From assembly GCA_900538365.1 (NCBI GenBank), contig UPXT01000031.1, positions 1 through 23,674 on the forward strand: a DNA stretch of 23,674 bases. The letters run 5' to 3'. The position numbers were made by a program, and so were the translations under genes. Shown here one piece after another: positions 1 through 7,898 of the stretch (positions within the stretch are counted from its first letter, which is position 1; every line of letters begins with the position of its first letter). The notes below the pieces were generated by a model. The model saw only the letters and a program-made list of their open reading frames with translations. It did no database searches and was not told where the DNA came from. The stretch comes from an uncultured Acidaminococcus sp. GTDB taxonomy: Bacteria > Bacillota > Negativicutes > Acidaminococcales > Acidaminococcaceae.

Positions 1-30
1 TGTCCTCTCCAGGAGTGCATAGATACTTTA

Positions 31-55
31 GCACCCCAAAATTTGACAAAGAACC
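31..55 (-). repeat. Left copy of a 25-nt inverted repeat, probable IS end
   Basis: Read on the minus strand this begins GGTTCTTTGTCAAAT and ends in GGGGTGC. It matches positions 23621-23645, read on the plus strand, at 24 of 25 bases. The similarity stops at the repeat edge on the window-terminal side. That fits the two terminal repeats of an insertion sequence lying outside the window on each side. The GGTTCTTTGTCAA start resembles ISL3-type termini, but that family call is from memory and no transposase is visible. The repeat begins 14 bases beyond the stop codon of the neighbouring lyase gene. Confidence 0.6.
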
Positions 56-69
56 TTTTTAGTTCCATT

Positions 70-951
70 TTAGAAAAGCCCGTCGTACTGTGGCCCTTTC
101 AGGTATTTCTTACCGTATTCCTTAATCTTGTCGACACCGATGAATTTCAGGTAGTCGTTAAAGGCAATAAGATCACCAGGATAGCCCTCAACCATCTCGT
201 TTTCCTTGATATACTTCAGAACTTTCATGACAGCGGCGACTTCTGCGAAAAGGCAGCTCATGGGGAAAGTAATGATCTTATAGCCCAGTTCCCCGCAGTC
301 CTTTGCGGTCATGCCGTCATTGATACCTTTTCCTACATAAAGGCCCAGATGAATCGGTCCGTGGACCAATTTAGGGAGCTTCAGCAGTTCCTCATGGGTC
401 TTAGGGAGAATCTTGACCATGTCGGCACCGGCATCCATGTAGGCATTGGCTCTTTCAACCGCTTCTTCAAAGGGTGCATCGGTCCGAGCTACGATGACAA
501 GGTCATCGTCACGGCGAGCATCAACGGCAGCTTTAATCTTGCCCACCATTTCTTCCTTGCTGATGAGCTGAGGTTTCATAATGAAGGGGCAGTTAGGCGG
601 CTGGGTTTGGTCTTCAATGAAGACGCCTCCAATGCCGGTCTTTTCATATTCCCGGATCATACGGATAACATTGAGGGCGGAGCCATAGCCGCCTTCCCCA
701 TCAGCGAGGATAGGAATATCAACGGCATTTTGCATCTTGCTGAGAGCAGCCACCGTTTCATTCATCCCCAAAAGACCCGTGTCAGGCGTCCCGATCATGG
801 CACCATGCATGCCGTAGCCCGTCGTCCCAATGAGGTCAAAGCCTGATGCTTCTATACATTTTGCTGTCAACGCGTCATAGGCGCAAGGAGCCATGAGATA
901 GTCCTTTTCTTTAAGAAGCCGACGCAGTTTCGTTGTCATACGTTCTTGCAT
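70..951 (-). CDS. PEP mutase/isocitrate lyase-family carbon-carbon lyase
   Basis: A 293-residue protein of the phosphoenolpyruvate mutase/isocitrate lyase superfamily, whose members cleave or rearrange C-C or P-C bonds of 2-hydroxy or 2-oxo acids in a Mg-dependent TIM barrel. Visible family motifs are PCAYDAL (22-28), GTTGYG (42-47), GEGGYG (85-90), EDQ (113-115, metal ligand) and ARTDA (155-159). The length fits 2-methylisocitrate lyase, dimethylmalate lyase and oxaloacetate decarboxylase relatives. The usual KKCGH or KRCGH loop is replaced by a sequence around PPNC (118-121), and the usual D-A-D of the metal site reads D-G-E. Substrate therefore cannot be assigned. PEP mutase itself is unlikely because it has EDK and a PKxNS loop. 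The start at 951 is supported by GGAAGGG six bases upstream. The gene has its own TATAAT box and lies downstream of the terminator at 1086-1115, so it is transcribed separately from the ThDP enzyme operon. Confidence 0.85.
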   Translation of the reverse strand: MQERMTTKLRRLLKEKDYLMAPCAYDALTAKCIEASGFDLIGTTGYGMHGAMIGTPDTGLLGMNETVAALSKMQNAVDIPILADGEGGYGSALNVIRMIREYEKTGIGGVFIEDQTQPPNCPFIMKPQLISKEEMVGKIKAAVDARRDDDLVIVARTDAPFEEAVERANAYMDAGADMVKILPKTHEELLKLPKLVHGPIHLGLYVGKGINDGMTAKDCGELGYKIITFPMSCLFAEVAAVMKVLKYIKENEMVEGYPGDLIAFNDYLKFIGVDKIKEYGKKYLKGPQYDGLF

Positions 952-980
952 GCAAAACCCTTCCTTTCTTGTTTGTCTCT

Positions 981-1009
981 ATTATAGAACAGACTGGCGA
1001 GCATTCTCC
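981..1009 (-). promoter_or_regulatory. Probable promoter of the lyase gene
   Basis: A perfect TATAAT lies at 981-986 on the minus strand, 30 bases before the start codon at 951. The only -35 candidate is weak: TTGGAG at 1006-1009 and below, with a long 18-19 nt spacer. The -10 is the main support. The site lies just after the terminator of the upstream gene, where a new promoter is needed. Confidence 0.5.
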
Positions 1010-1085
1010 AATATCCATTTTTTGTCATACCCATAGAAGCATTCTATTAAGATTGTGGGATAGATCCTGCCAACCATGTCTTATC

Positions 1086-1115
1086 AAAAAGGGGCCTTCC
1101 ATCTCGGAAGGCCCC
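1086..1115 (-). terminator. Rho-independent terminator of the catabolic operon
   Basis: On the minus strand a perfect 10-bp stem (GGGGCCTTCC / GGAAGGCCCC) with loop GAGAT is followed by TTTTT. It starts 11 bases after the stop codon of the ThDP enzyme. It is the first convincing terminator after the promoter near 9650, which supports one long transcript for the genes between. Confidence 0.93.
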
Positions 1116-1126
1116 TCAATTCTCAC

Positions 1127-2962
1127 TTATTTGCCTTTATGAGATTTTGCGTGGTTCGGTGCGACGAAGCGGCCCTTTTCATCCTTGACCAGTTTCCCTT
1201 CCTTGACAAGATTACTCGGGCTATAGATATCGTTGATATTCCAGCAGCCCGGCGTCGGGACAACGATGTTTTCCATGGGAGCTTCCACGAGGAAAGGACG
1301 GCCTTCCTTGTTGGCAGCCATGGCTTTTTCCATTGCCGGCAGGAATTCGTCGGCAGACTGGACACAGATGGACTCTACACCGTAGGCTTTAGCCACACCA
1401 GCCCAGCTCGGCGAATAGCTCTTGCCATCCGGTGTCTGGAAGACGGTACCAAACTTGGTTCCATAGTTTCCGTTTTCAAGACCGGCAATGGTCCCAAAAG
1501 CAGAGTTGTTCATGACAACCCAAGTGCAGGCAATGCCCTGCTCCACAGCTGTAGCAAGGCAAGTCGGGTTGACGCCAAAGCCACCATCACCCGTAAGGGT
1601 CAGGCAGACCTTATCGGGGGCTGCGAGCTTGCCGCCCAGAACGGCAGAGGCACCAAAGCCCATGGTGGCAAGACCGGAAGAGTGATGAATCGTGCCGGGT
1701 ACGTTAACATCAAACTGCTGAGCTACGCCGTTCTTATTCCAGCCCACATCGGTAAAGATATGAGCATCTTCCGGAACGACAGCTTTCACATCATGGAGGA
1801 TACGCTGCGGCGTCATGGGGAAACGGCCATCCGTAGAAATGGCAACATTGCTTTCCTTGAAGGCTTTCTTCGCTTTGGCAATCTTGGCACGCAGTTCCGG
1901 ATTCTTTTTCCCTTCAGGGCAGATTTTCTTGACTTCTTCCAGGATTTGTTTGAGGCCCAGTTTGAGGTCCCCAATGGCCCCGATGGAAACAGGATAGTTA
2001 CGGCCAATTTCCATGGGATCGATGTCAATCTGGAGGAATTCCGTATGGTCGGGATCGAAGGTGACACCCCGATACCAGCTGGAGCTGTCCGCTTCCGCAA
2101 AACGGGTGCCTAGGCCAAGGATGACATCAGCGTTTACAGTGAGGGAATGGGTAAATTCAAGACCCCAGAAGCCCGTCTGACCAACCATGAGGGGATGATT
2201 ATCTGGCAGGCAGCCCTGCCCCATCAGGGTGCGGGAAACGGGGATGTCGAGGAATTCAGCAAGAGCAGCCAGTTCGTCCGAAGCTTGAGCAAGGAGGATG
2301 CCGCCACCGGCATGAAGGACCGGATTTTTTGCTTCGACCAGTTTTTTTGCAATACCTTTGGCCGCTTCTGGATCAAGGGCCGGTTTCATAGTGATGTGGC
2401 TGTCCTTATAGGTGCGATCCCATAGGTAGTCTTCCACTTTGCGGGAGAACATATCCATAGGCATATCAATGAGGACCGGTCCAGGGCGACCCGATTCAGC
2501 CAAACGGAAAGCCTTATCCATGATTTCCCCGAGGGATTCAGGATCATCAACGCGCCAAGCACGCTTGACGACGGGTTCCAAAATCTTATACTGCGTGGCA
2601 TCACCATGCATATTGACTTCCTGATGAGGATGCTTTCCAAAATAATAGCTCGGTACATCGCCTGCAATGACGACCATAGGAATGGAGTCAAATGCGGCGT
2701 TTGCTACACCGGTCAAAACATTCGTCAGCCCTGGTCCAAGATGGCAGAGGACGACAGAAGCCTTATGGGTTACGCGGGCATAGCCATCAGCTGCCGTAGA
2801 GGCAACCGCTTCATGGCGATTGGAAATATATTTCACCTTTTTCGAACGGCTCAGGGCATCGAGCATACCAATGACCGTATGGCCGCAGAGGCCAAAGACA
2901 TATTTGACATCCCGACGTTCGAGATAATCAACCATCAAATCAGCAATCAGTTTCTTTGCCAT
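1127..2962 (-). CDS. Thiamine diphosphate-dependent enzyme, acetolactate synthase-like
   Basis: A 611-residue ThDP enzyme with the three-domain layout of the acetohydroxyacid synthase/benzoylformate decarboxylase/glyoxylate carboligase superfamily. The catalytic glutamate is E51 in the SNRHEA motif. The central Rossmann-like domain spans about 200-340. The ThDP/Mg motif is GDGGFG (458-463) followed by NN (485-486). These enzymes decarboxylate 2-oxo acids or join two carbonyl compounds; which one applies here is not visible. There is no small regulatory subunit gene nearby and the context is a TRAP transporter operon, so a biosynthetic ilvB role is less likely than a catabolic one. The start at 2962 sits 9 bases after a perfect AGGAGG. 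An upstream in-frame ATG at 2971 would overlap the regulator stop as ATGA but directly abuts the AGGAGG, so it is less likely. The gene is the last in the operon, before the terminator at 1086-1115. Confidence 0.85.
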   Translation of the reverse strand: MAKKLIADLMVDYLERRDVKYVFGLCGHTVIGMLDALSRSKKVKYISNRHEAVASTAADGYARVTHKASVVLCHLGPGLTNVLTGVANAAFDSIPMVVIAGDVPSYYFGKHPHQEVNMHGDATQYKILEPVVKRAWRVDDPESLGEIMDKAFRLAESGRPGPVLIDMPMDMFSRKVEDYLWDRTYKDSHITMKPALDPEAAKGIAKKLVEAKNPVLHAGGGILLAQASDELAALAEFLDIPVSRTLMGQGCLPDNHPLMVGQTGFWGLEFTHSLTVNADVILGLGTRFAEADSSSWYRGVTFDPDHTEFLQIDIDPMEIGRNYPVSIGAIGDLKLGLKQILEEVKKICPEGKKNPELRAKIAKAKKAFKESNVAISTDGRFPMTPQRILHDVKAVVPEDAHIFTDVGWNKNGVAQQFDVNVPGTIHHSSGLATMGFGASAVLGGKLAAPDKVCLTLTGDGGFGVNPTCLATAVEQGIACTWVVMNNSAFGTIAGLENGNYGTKFGTVFQTPDGKSYSPSWAGVAKAYGVESICVQSADEFLPAMEKAMAANKEGRPFLVEAPMENIVVPTPGCWNINDIYSPSNLVKEGKLVKDEKGRFVAPNHAKSHKGK

Positions 2963-2967
2963 TTTTT

Positions 2968-3900
2968 TCATCCTCCTATGGTCTCAGGACCAATATTAAC
3001 TCTCTTAAAATACTGCGTGAAGACTTCTTCACTGCGGATTACATAATCACGGAAGTAGCGAGCTGCCGGCGGGAGGAACTTTTCTTTGTTCCACTGCAGG
3101 TAGAGCCGCCGCTTGGGAATATCATTTTCAATGCAAAGGATCTTTGTTCCAAAAGGCGCGTAATGGGTAAGTGGGAAGGGAACAACGGATACACCGCGTC
3201 CGCCGGCAACCAGCCCATAAATGATGAGATCACTGGGTGTCCTTGAAACGACCCGAGGTTCAATGCCTAAGGAAGCAAAAATCTTTTGCAGCATCGGGGC
3301 AAGCTGCCCGTTCTGATTGAAGCCAATAAAATTTTCATCCTGGAGTTCCCGAAGATCCACCCTTTCACGTGACGCCAGATAATGGTTTTCTGGAACAATA
3401 ACAACCAAGGGATGGTCTCCAATATAAGTACCCGCCACTTCCGATTCCTCAAATTTCGTAGCAATGCACAGGTCAATTTTTCCAGATACGATAAGTTCAT
3501 GGATTTCATACCAGCCAATCTGTGCATACTGAAAATGCACGTCATAGCGATTTGTTTCTGACTGATAGCGAACCATAAGGTCCGTTGAAAACTGAGCCAC
3601 GGAAGGAAAACCAGCAAGTTCGATGGTTCCTGTATTGGGGTCAAGGAATTCCTTAAGTTTAGCGACACCTTCATCGAGGGAATCCAGCGTTTTATTGACA
3701 TAAGGGAGAAAGATTTCCCCATATTTGGACAGGCGGATATTCCGGCCATCCTTTTCAAATAGTTCCACACCAAGTTTCTCTTCCAAGGATCGCATAGCAT
3801 GGCTCAGATTAGATTGGCTCACATGGAGTTTTTTTGTTGCTTGAGTGTAGTTTTCCAGTTCTGCAATCGTTTGAAAGTAAATCAGCCATTGTAGGTTCAT
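2968..3900 (-). CDS. LysR family transcriptional regulator
   Basis: A 310-residue LysR-type regulator. The N-terminal winged helix-turn-helix covers residues 1-60: it begins MNLQWLIYFQTIAE, the recognition part is around VSQSNLSHAMRSLEEKLG, and the hallmark LFEKDGRNIRLSKYG follows. The C-terminal half (about 90-300) is the usual periplasmic-binding-like co-inducer domain. Length is typical. The start is set at 3900 because AGGAGG lies 7 bases upstream. A start ten codons earlier, at 3930, has no such site. Unlike most LysR genes it is not divergent from its targets but embedded in their operon, between the EamA permease and the ThDP enzyme. It would therefore be co-expressed with and probably regulate this operon, with a candidate operator at 9699-9718. 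The co-inducer is presumably the transported acid or a breakdown product (inference). Confidence 0.92.
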   Translation of the reverse strand: MNLQWLIYFQTIAELENYTQATKKLHVSQSNLSHAMRSLEEKLGVELFEKDGRNIRLSKYGEIFLPYVNKTLDSLDEGVAKLKEFLDPNTGTIELAGFPSVAQFSTDLMVRYQSETNRYDVHFQYAQIGWYEIHELIVSGKIDLCIATKFEESEVAGTYIGDHPLVVIVPENHYLASRERVDLRELQDENFIGFNQNGQLAPMLQKIFASLGIEPRVVSRTPSDLIIYGLVAGGRGVSVVPFPLTHYAPFGTKILCIENDIPKRRLYLQWNKEKFLPPAARYFRDYVIRSEEVFTQYFKRVNIGPETIGG

Positions 3901-3951
3901 GGGGGTCCCTCCTCTGTTTCCCTTCATCATTCCTTAAACACAGGCCTTTCG

Positions 3952-4836
3952 TCAAGCCTTTTCAGGAAACTGCCGTCTCGTGTCCCAAAAATTCAGGAGA
4001 ATATCAGCCGAGATAAGAAGCAGTCCCAAATAGAAGTGAACGGTAAAGGACTCTCCGAGCAAATAGGCACCTAAAACAGCAGAAAAAACAGCTTGGAGCG
4101 GATAAAAAAGCGAACAGGTACTTGCCGGCAGTTCAGACAGAGCCTTGGTCCATGTAAACTGGGCCACACCAGAGCCCATGATGCCAAGGTAAAGAAGAAC
4201 AAGCACCACAAAAGGCGTCAGACTGACAGGTTCCCGCAGACTGCTGTAGATTCCCACAGGGAGAGAAAGGAGACTGCCAATGAGCATCCCATAAAACGTA
4301 ATCAAGATGGGGGCATACTTTTGGGTAAGGCGCCGCATCTGGATTGAGGCAAACCCAAAGGAGAGAACCGATATAATCATGAAGAGGATTCCCATGATTT
4401 CTCCTGAACCAGAAGCACCCTGAGTAATAATGAACGTGCCGAGAAGGGCCAGAAAGAGACAAACTCGCTTAATGACCGTAAGGGGTTCCTTAAGAATGAT
4501 TCCTGCCAAGAAGGTAATCACAACGGGGTTGGTGGAATTGATGAGGGCTGCCGTGGAAGCCCCGGCCAATTTGATACCAAGCTGCACCATCTGGAACGTC
4601 ACAAAATAAGCCAACATGCCAATAAGAAAAAACCATTTGCGATCCTTCCGGTCAATCGGTGTTTTCAGCTCCTTCCTTGCCATCCAAAACAGACAGATGG
4701 TTCCAATAAAGGAGCGGATCATGGCAAGCACGGAGGGCGGTACAGCCTCAGCAATCACCTTTCCGCCGATGTAGTTATTGCTCCAGATAAAGAAGGTGAA
4801 TACAAGGTAGAAAAATGCTGACCATTTTTGAGGCAT
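3952..4836 (-). CDS. EamA/DMT superfamily permease
   Basis: A 294-residue integral membrane protein with about ten hydrophobic segments arranged as two EamA repeats of five. The first repeat opens with FFYLVFTFFIWSNNYIGGKVI. The second begins near residue 150 (GILFMIISVLSFGFASIQM) and ends in YLGLLLISADILLNFW. The family exports or exchanges small metabolites such as amino acids, sugars or nucleotides by proton-coupled transport. Specificity cannot be read from sequence. It begins 36 bases after the TRAP binding-protein gene, so it may handle an end product or intermediate of the same pathway. The start at 4836 is supported by an AAGGTGG about 7 bases upstream. Confidence 0.88.
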   Translation of the reverse strand: MPQKWSAFFYLVFTFFIWSNNYIGGKVIAEAVPPSVLAMIRSFIGTICLFWMARKELKTPIDRKDRKWFFLIGMLAYFVTFQMVQLGIKLAGASTAALINSTNPVVITFLAGIILKEPLTVIKRVCLFLALLGTFIITQGASGSGEIMGILFMIISVLSFGFASIQMRRLTQKYAPILITFYGMLIGSLLSLPVGIYSSLREPVSLTPFVVLVLLYLGIMGSGVAQFTWTKALSELPASTCSLFYPLQAVFSAVLGAYLLGESFTVHFYLGLLLISADILLNFWDTRRQFPEKA

Positions 4837-4872
4837 CCCACATCCACCTTCCTTTCTGTCGCACAGAGCTAC

Positions 4873-5949
4873 TTATTTTTTCGCAGCGGCATCCAGTTCC
4901 TGCATGAGGACATCACCAATGCCATTAATCTGGCTGTTGATATCCTTGTAGAGCGCTTTAACGGAATCGAGGGCAAGAACCTGATCATAGAAAGACTTGT
5001 CATATTTGATGATGGTCATGCCTTTTTTCTCAAGGGTTTCCTTGTTCTGCTTGTCGATTTCACCCAGTTTTGGTGCCAGTTCCTTCAGGGCTTCGGACAC
5101 AGCCTGGTTCAGGGCTTTCTGATAAGCAGGATCAAGCGATTCATAAGCTTTTTTATTCATAGCAAGCTGATTCGTATAAAGGACATGGTTGGTCGGAGCC
5201 AGGAATTTCTGGACTTCGTTGAAATTCATGGTAACAACCGTATCGGCTGCGTTTTCTTCCGCGTTAACCGTCCCGCTTTGCAGAGCAAAATACAGTTCAG
5301 AGAAAGCAAGCGGTGTCGGTTCTGCACCAATAGCAGTCCAAAAAGCCATATGGTTCTTGTTACTCATGGTGCGGATCTTAAGGCCTTTATAGGCATCGAG
5401 ATCCTTCAGGTTGGTATTGGCCGTCGTAAGACGGAAGGTACCGTTCTGCAGCATGCCCATATAATGAAAACCTGCTTTGTCATAGGCAGCAGCCAGCTGT
5501 TTATAGAACTTTGACTCCGGATTATTGAGGACCTTATCAATCGTGGAACCATCATATTTGGCAAAAGCCATGGGCAAGTCAAAGACAGCCATTTCAGGAA
5601 TAAAGGAAACAACCGGTGCGGGCTGACTGACAAAAACTTGGATATCATTAGATTTTAGCTGTCTTAGCAGGTCTTCATCCCCACCGAGGTCTCCGTTTGG
5701 ATGGTATTCAATCTGGAGTTTACCACCTGTAATTTCATCAACTTTTTTGGAAACGAGTTCTCCAAACTGTTGACCTGCCGATCCCTTGCCGGCCGTATCC
5801 GCCCCGATGAGGACAACTTCCTTCAGATTAGCATATTCGCCTTTCCCGGCAGATTTCTGTTCTTTTGAATCACCGCCGCAGCCAGCAAGGGAAAGAGCCA
5901 GAACACCAGTCAATACAGCAGCCGCCAGTTTACGAAACGTTTTCTTCAT
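4873..5949 (-). CDS. dctP: TRAP transporter substrate-binding lipoprotein (DctP family)
   Basis: A 358-residue extracytoplasmic solute receptor of a tripartite ATP-independent periplasmic transporter. It has a lipoprotein signal peptide with lipobox LAGC, the lipidated residue being Cys24. The mature part shows DctP-family features, including the substrate-carboxylate arginine region KIRTM and the family block GAEPTPLAFSELYFALQSG. The FSELY block is typical of receptors for C4-dicarboxylates and other organic acids, so the ligand is probably a carboxylate. An AAGGAGG lies 8 bases before the ATG. It follows the large permease by 66 bases, a gap holding a small hairpin, and precedes the EamA permease. 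The anchored form suits a monoderm, or a diderm with inner or outer membrane lipoprotein attachment. Confidence 0.93.
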   Translation of the reverse strand: MKKTFRKLAAAVLTGVLALSLAGCGGDSKEQKSAGKGEYANLKEVVLIGADTAGKGSAGQQFGELVSKKVDEITGGKLQIEYHPNGDLGGDEDLLRQLKSNDIQVFVSQPAPVVSFIPEMAVFDLPMAFAKYDGSTIDKVLNNPESKFYKQLAAAYDKAGFHYMGMLQNGTFRLTTANTNLKDLDAYKGLKIRTMSNKNHMAFWTAIGAEPTPLAFSELYFALQSGTVNAEENAADTVVTMNFNEVQKFLAPTNHVLYTNQLAMNKKAYESLDPAYQKALNQAVSEALKELAPKLGEIDKQNKETLEKKGMTIIKYDKSFYDQVLALDSVKALYKDINSQINGIGDVLMQELDAAAKK

Positions 5950-5986
5950 GAAAAAAACCTCCTTAAAATGAATTCCTTCATGGGAT

Positions 5987-6007
5987 CCCCAGAAAGGGCT
6001 CCTGGGG
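5987..6007 (-). other. Small hairpin between TRAP permease and binding-protein genes
   Basis: A 6-bp CCCCAG/CTGGGG stem with a 9-nt loop lies between the dctM stop and the dctP ribosome binding site. There is no U-run after it on the minus strand, so it is not a standard terminator. It may be an mRNA processing or stabilising element raising binding-protein expression, which is common in transporter operons. This is inference. Confidence 0.35.
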
Positions 6008-6015
6008 AAAAAGAA

Positions 6016-7314
6016 CTATTTCACAACGCTTGGAAGATAGGTCGAGAACCAAGGAACATAAGTGATGAGGACGAGGGCCACAAGGAAGGATACGATAAAG
6101 GGCACAGCCTTTTTCGCAACATCCATGGGCTGTTCTTGGGCAATATTTCCTGCCACGAAAAGATCGAGACCAAAAGGCGGTGTTGCAAGTCCGATGGACA
6201 GACAGCAAACGAGGATAACACCAAGATGAACTGGATCGACGCCCAATTTCTCACAAGCTGGCAGCAAGACAGGAGCCAGGATAATGATGGCAGGCCCTGT
6301 ATCCATGACCATCCCAAGAAGCAGGAAGATAATGACAAGTACGCTCAGGACAGCAATGCCGGAATGGAAATTTCCCAAGATGAAGGTTTCCACGGCACGA
6401 GTGGCGCGGGTTAAACTGAGAACACGACCAAAAGCCGTAGCAAAAGCAAGGACGAAAGCAAGACCACCATATGTTTTTACTGATTCTGCACAAAGAGGAA
6501 TCAATTCTTTAAAGGAAATGGTTTTATAGATAAAGAGAGAAACAAAGAGCGCATAGAAAACGGATACCGTTGCCGCTTCCGTCGGTGTTACAAAACCGCT
6601 GTAGATACCGCCCAAGACAACAACCGGGCAAAGAAGTGCCCAAAAGCTGTCCTTGAATAGTTTCGGAAGGCCTTCTTTTTTGAGTTCTTCCATACGAGCA
6701 TTGATCTTTTCCTTGTCTTCGCCATGTTTCACGCAGTAGAAGACAGCATAAGCCATGAGCATGACGCCAATAAGCAGGCCAGGGAACACGCCTCCTAAAA
6801 AGAGATCACCTGTTGATACACCCGTTGCAAGGGAATAGAGCACAAAGGGGATGGAAGGAGGAATGATGACGCCAAGCCCGCCGGCAACGGCTATAAGACC
6901 TGCACTCCAGGTCCGATCATAACCAAGATCCGTCAAGAAAGGTACGCACATAGCACCGACAGCAGCCGTGGTGGCAGGGCCGGAACCAGAGATGGCTCCA
7001 TAGAACAGGCAGGTCAGGATAACAGCACAGGGAAGGCCGCCAGGGAGCCTTCCAGCGAAGAAGGCAAAGAAGTTGAAGAGCTTGCGGCTGATCCCGCCTT
7101 TTGCCATGATGACCCCGCCCAAAATAAAGAGCGGCACAGCAAGAATCGGCGTGGAGTTCGCACCAGAAAACGTATTATTGATGAGCTGGACGAGAGACCC
7201 GCCCCGATGCATCAGGAGAATTGGGGAAATCGAGCCCAGGATCATACTTGTTCCAATAGGAATGGAAACGGCGATTGCGACAAGGAATACAACAAATACA
7301 AGTAATGCTGCCAT
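6016..7314 (-). CDS. dctM: TRAP transporter large permease (DctM family)
   Basis: A 432-residue membrane protein with the 12 or so hydrophobic segments of the DctM subunit, which forms the sodium-coupled channel of TRAP transporters. Typical blocks are an N-terminal hydrophobic helix followed by IPIGTSMILG, the conserved GGIMAKGG-like segment (GGVIMAKGGISRKLFNF), SGSGPATTAAVG, and PPSIPFVLYSLATGVSTGDLFLGG. Length is standard. Its ATG overlaps the dctQ stop codon by one base (TAATG), with AGGAGG 9 bases upstream inside dctQ, so the two membrane subunits are translationally coupled. Together with dctQ and dctP it makes a complete transporter. Confidence 0.95.
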   Translation of the reverse strand: MAALLVFVVFLVAIAVSIPIGTSMILGSISPILLMHRGGSLVQLINNTFSGANSTPILAVPLFILGGVIMAKGGISRKLFNFFAFFAGRLPGGLPCAVILTCLFYGAISGSGPATTAAVGAMCVPFLTDLGYDRTWSAGLIAVAGGLGVIIPPSIPFVLYSLATGVSTGDLFLGGVFPGLLIGVMLMAYAVFYCVKHGEDKEKINARMEELKKEGLPKLFKDSFWALLCPVVVLGGIYSGFVTPTEAATVSVFYALFVSLFIYKTISFKELIPLCAESVKTYGGLAFVLAFATAFGRVLSLTRATRAVETFILGNFHSGIAVLSVLVIIFLLLGMVMDTGPAIIILAPVLLPACEKLGVDPVHLGVILVCCLSIGLATPPFGLDLFVAGNIAQEQPMDVAKKAVPFIVSFLVALVLITYVPWFSTYLPSVVK

Positions 7315-7868
7315 TATTCATCTCCTCCTTTCGCCATTTCAGCTTCCTTAGCTGCATCCTGCATGGTTTGTTCAAGAGTGGTCAGTTCCCGTTCATGGAA
7401 CCGTTTGAAATGAAGGATCATGACCTGAAAGGCCCTGATAGTTGCCAGGACATATCCAAAGAGCATAACCGCATAAACAATCCACATAGGCCATTCCATA
7501 GCCGGTGAAAATTCATGGCTGGTGTAAATGTTTTCCAACACTTCAAAGGAATAAAATCCCAACAGGCCCATACAGAACATATTGATTAAATCTACGATAA
7601 TTCCAATGATCTTTTTCATGGCCTGGGGAAGAAGATCGACGAGAACACCGACGCGGAGCATATTCTCCATCCGAATGGTATAGGGGAGGGAAATGAATAC
7701 GCTCCAGATCCACATGAACCGGCAAAATTCTTCAGCCCAGGTAAGGGATGTGAGCCAGGGAACTTTTCGGACAATGACCTGGATCATGGTGACACAAGCG
7801 ATGATAATCAAGAGAATAATCATCAAGGTTTCTTCAAGATGTTCATCTAACCATTTGATTAGGCGCAT
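7314..7868 (-). CDS. dctQ: TRAP transporter small permease (DctQ family)
   Basis: A 184-residue protein with four hydrophobic segments (roughly residues 15-35, 50-70, 85-110 and 130-150), as expected for the DctQ subunit that pairs with the large permease. A charged cytoplasmic tail rich in E and K follows. The start codon at 7868 has AGGAGG 8 bases upstream. It lies 30 bases after the shikimate-dehydrogenase-like gene and overlaps dctM by one base. Gene order dctQ-dctM-dctP is one of the usual TRAP arrangements. Confidence 0.92.
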   Translation of the reverse strand: MRLIKWLDEHLEETLMIILLIIIACVTMIQVIVRKVPWLTSLTWAEEFCRFMWIWSVFISLPYTIRMENMLRVGVLVDLLPQAMKKIIGIIVDLINMFCMGLLGFYSFEVLENIYTSHEFSPAMEWPMWIVYAVMLFGYVLATIRAFQVMILHFKRFHERELTTLEQTMQDAAKEAEMAKGGDE

Positions 7869-7898
7869 ACAGCATGCCTCCTTTGCTGTTTTCAGCTA

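Noticed and set aside
43..846. Long plus-strand open frames such as 43-846 and 1076-2113.
   Set aside because: They lie antisense to well-supported genes, contain no recognisable domains, and lack ribosome binding sites; the one at 43 starts inside the terminal repeat.
70..2962. A phosphonate biosynthesis pair (PEP mutase plus ThDP phosphonopyruvate decarboxylase).
   Set aside because: The mutase-family protein lacks the EDK and PKxNS motifs of PEP mutase, the ThDP enzyme is far longer than phosphonopyruvate decarboxylase, and the two genes are separated by a strong terminator.
1127..2962. Calling the ThDP enzyme ilvB (acetolactate synthase large subunit).
   Set aside because: There is no ilvN-type small subunit or branched-chain gene nearby, and the context is a TRAP transporter operon with a LysR regulator.
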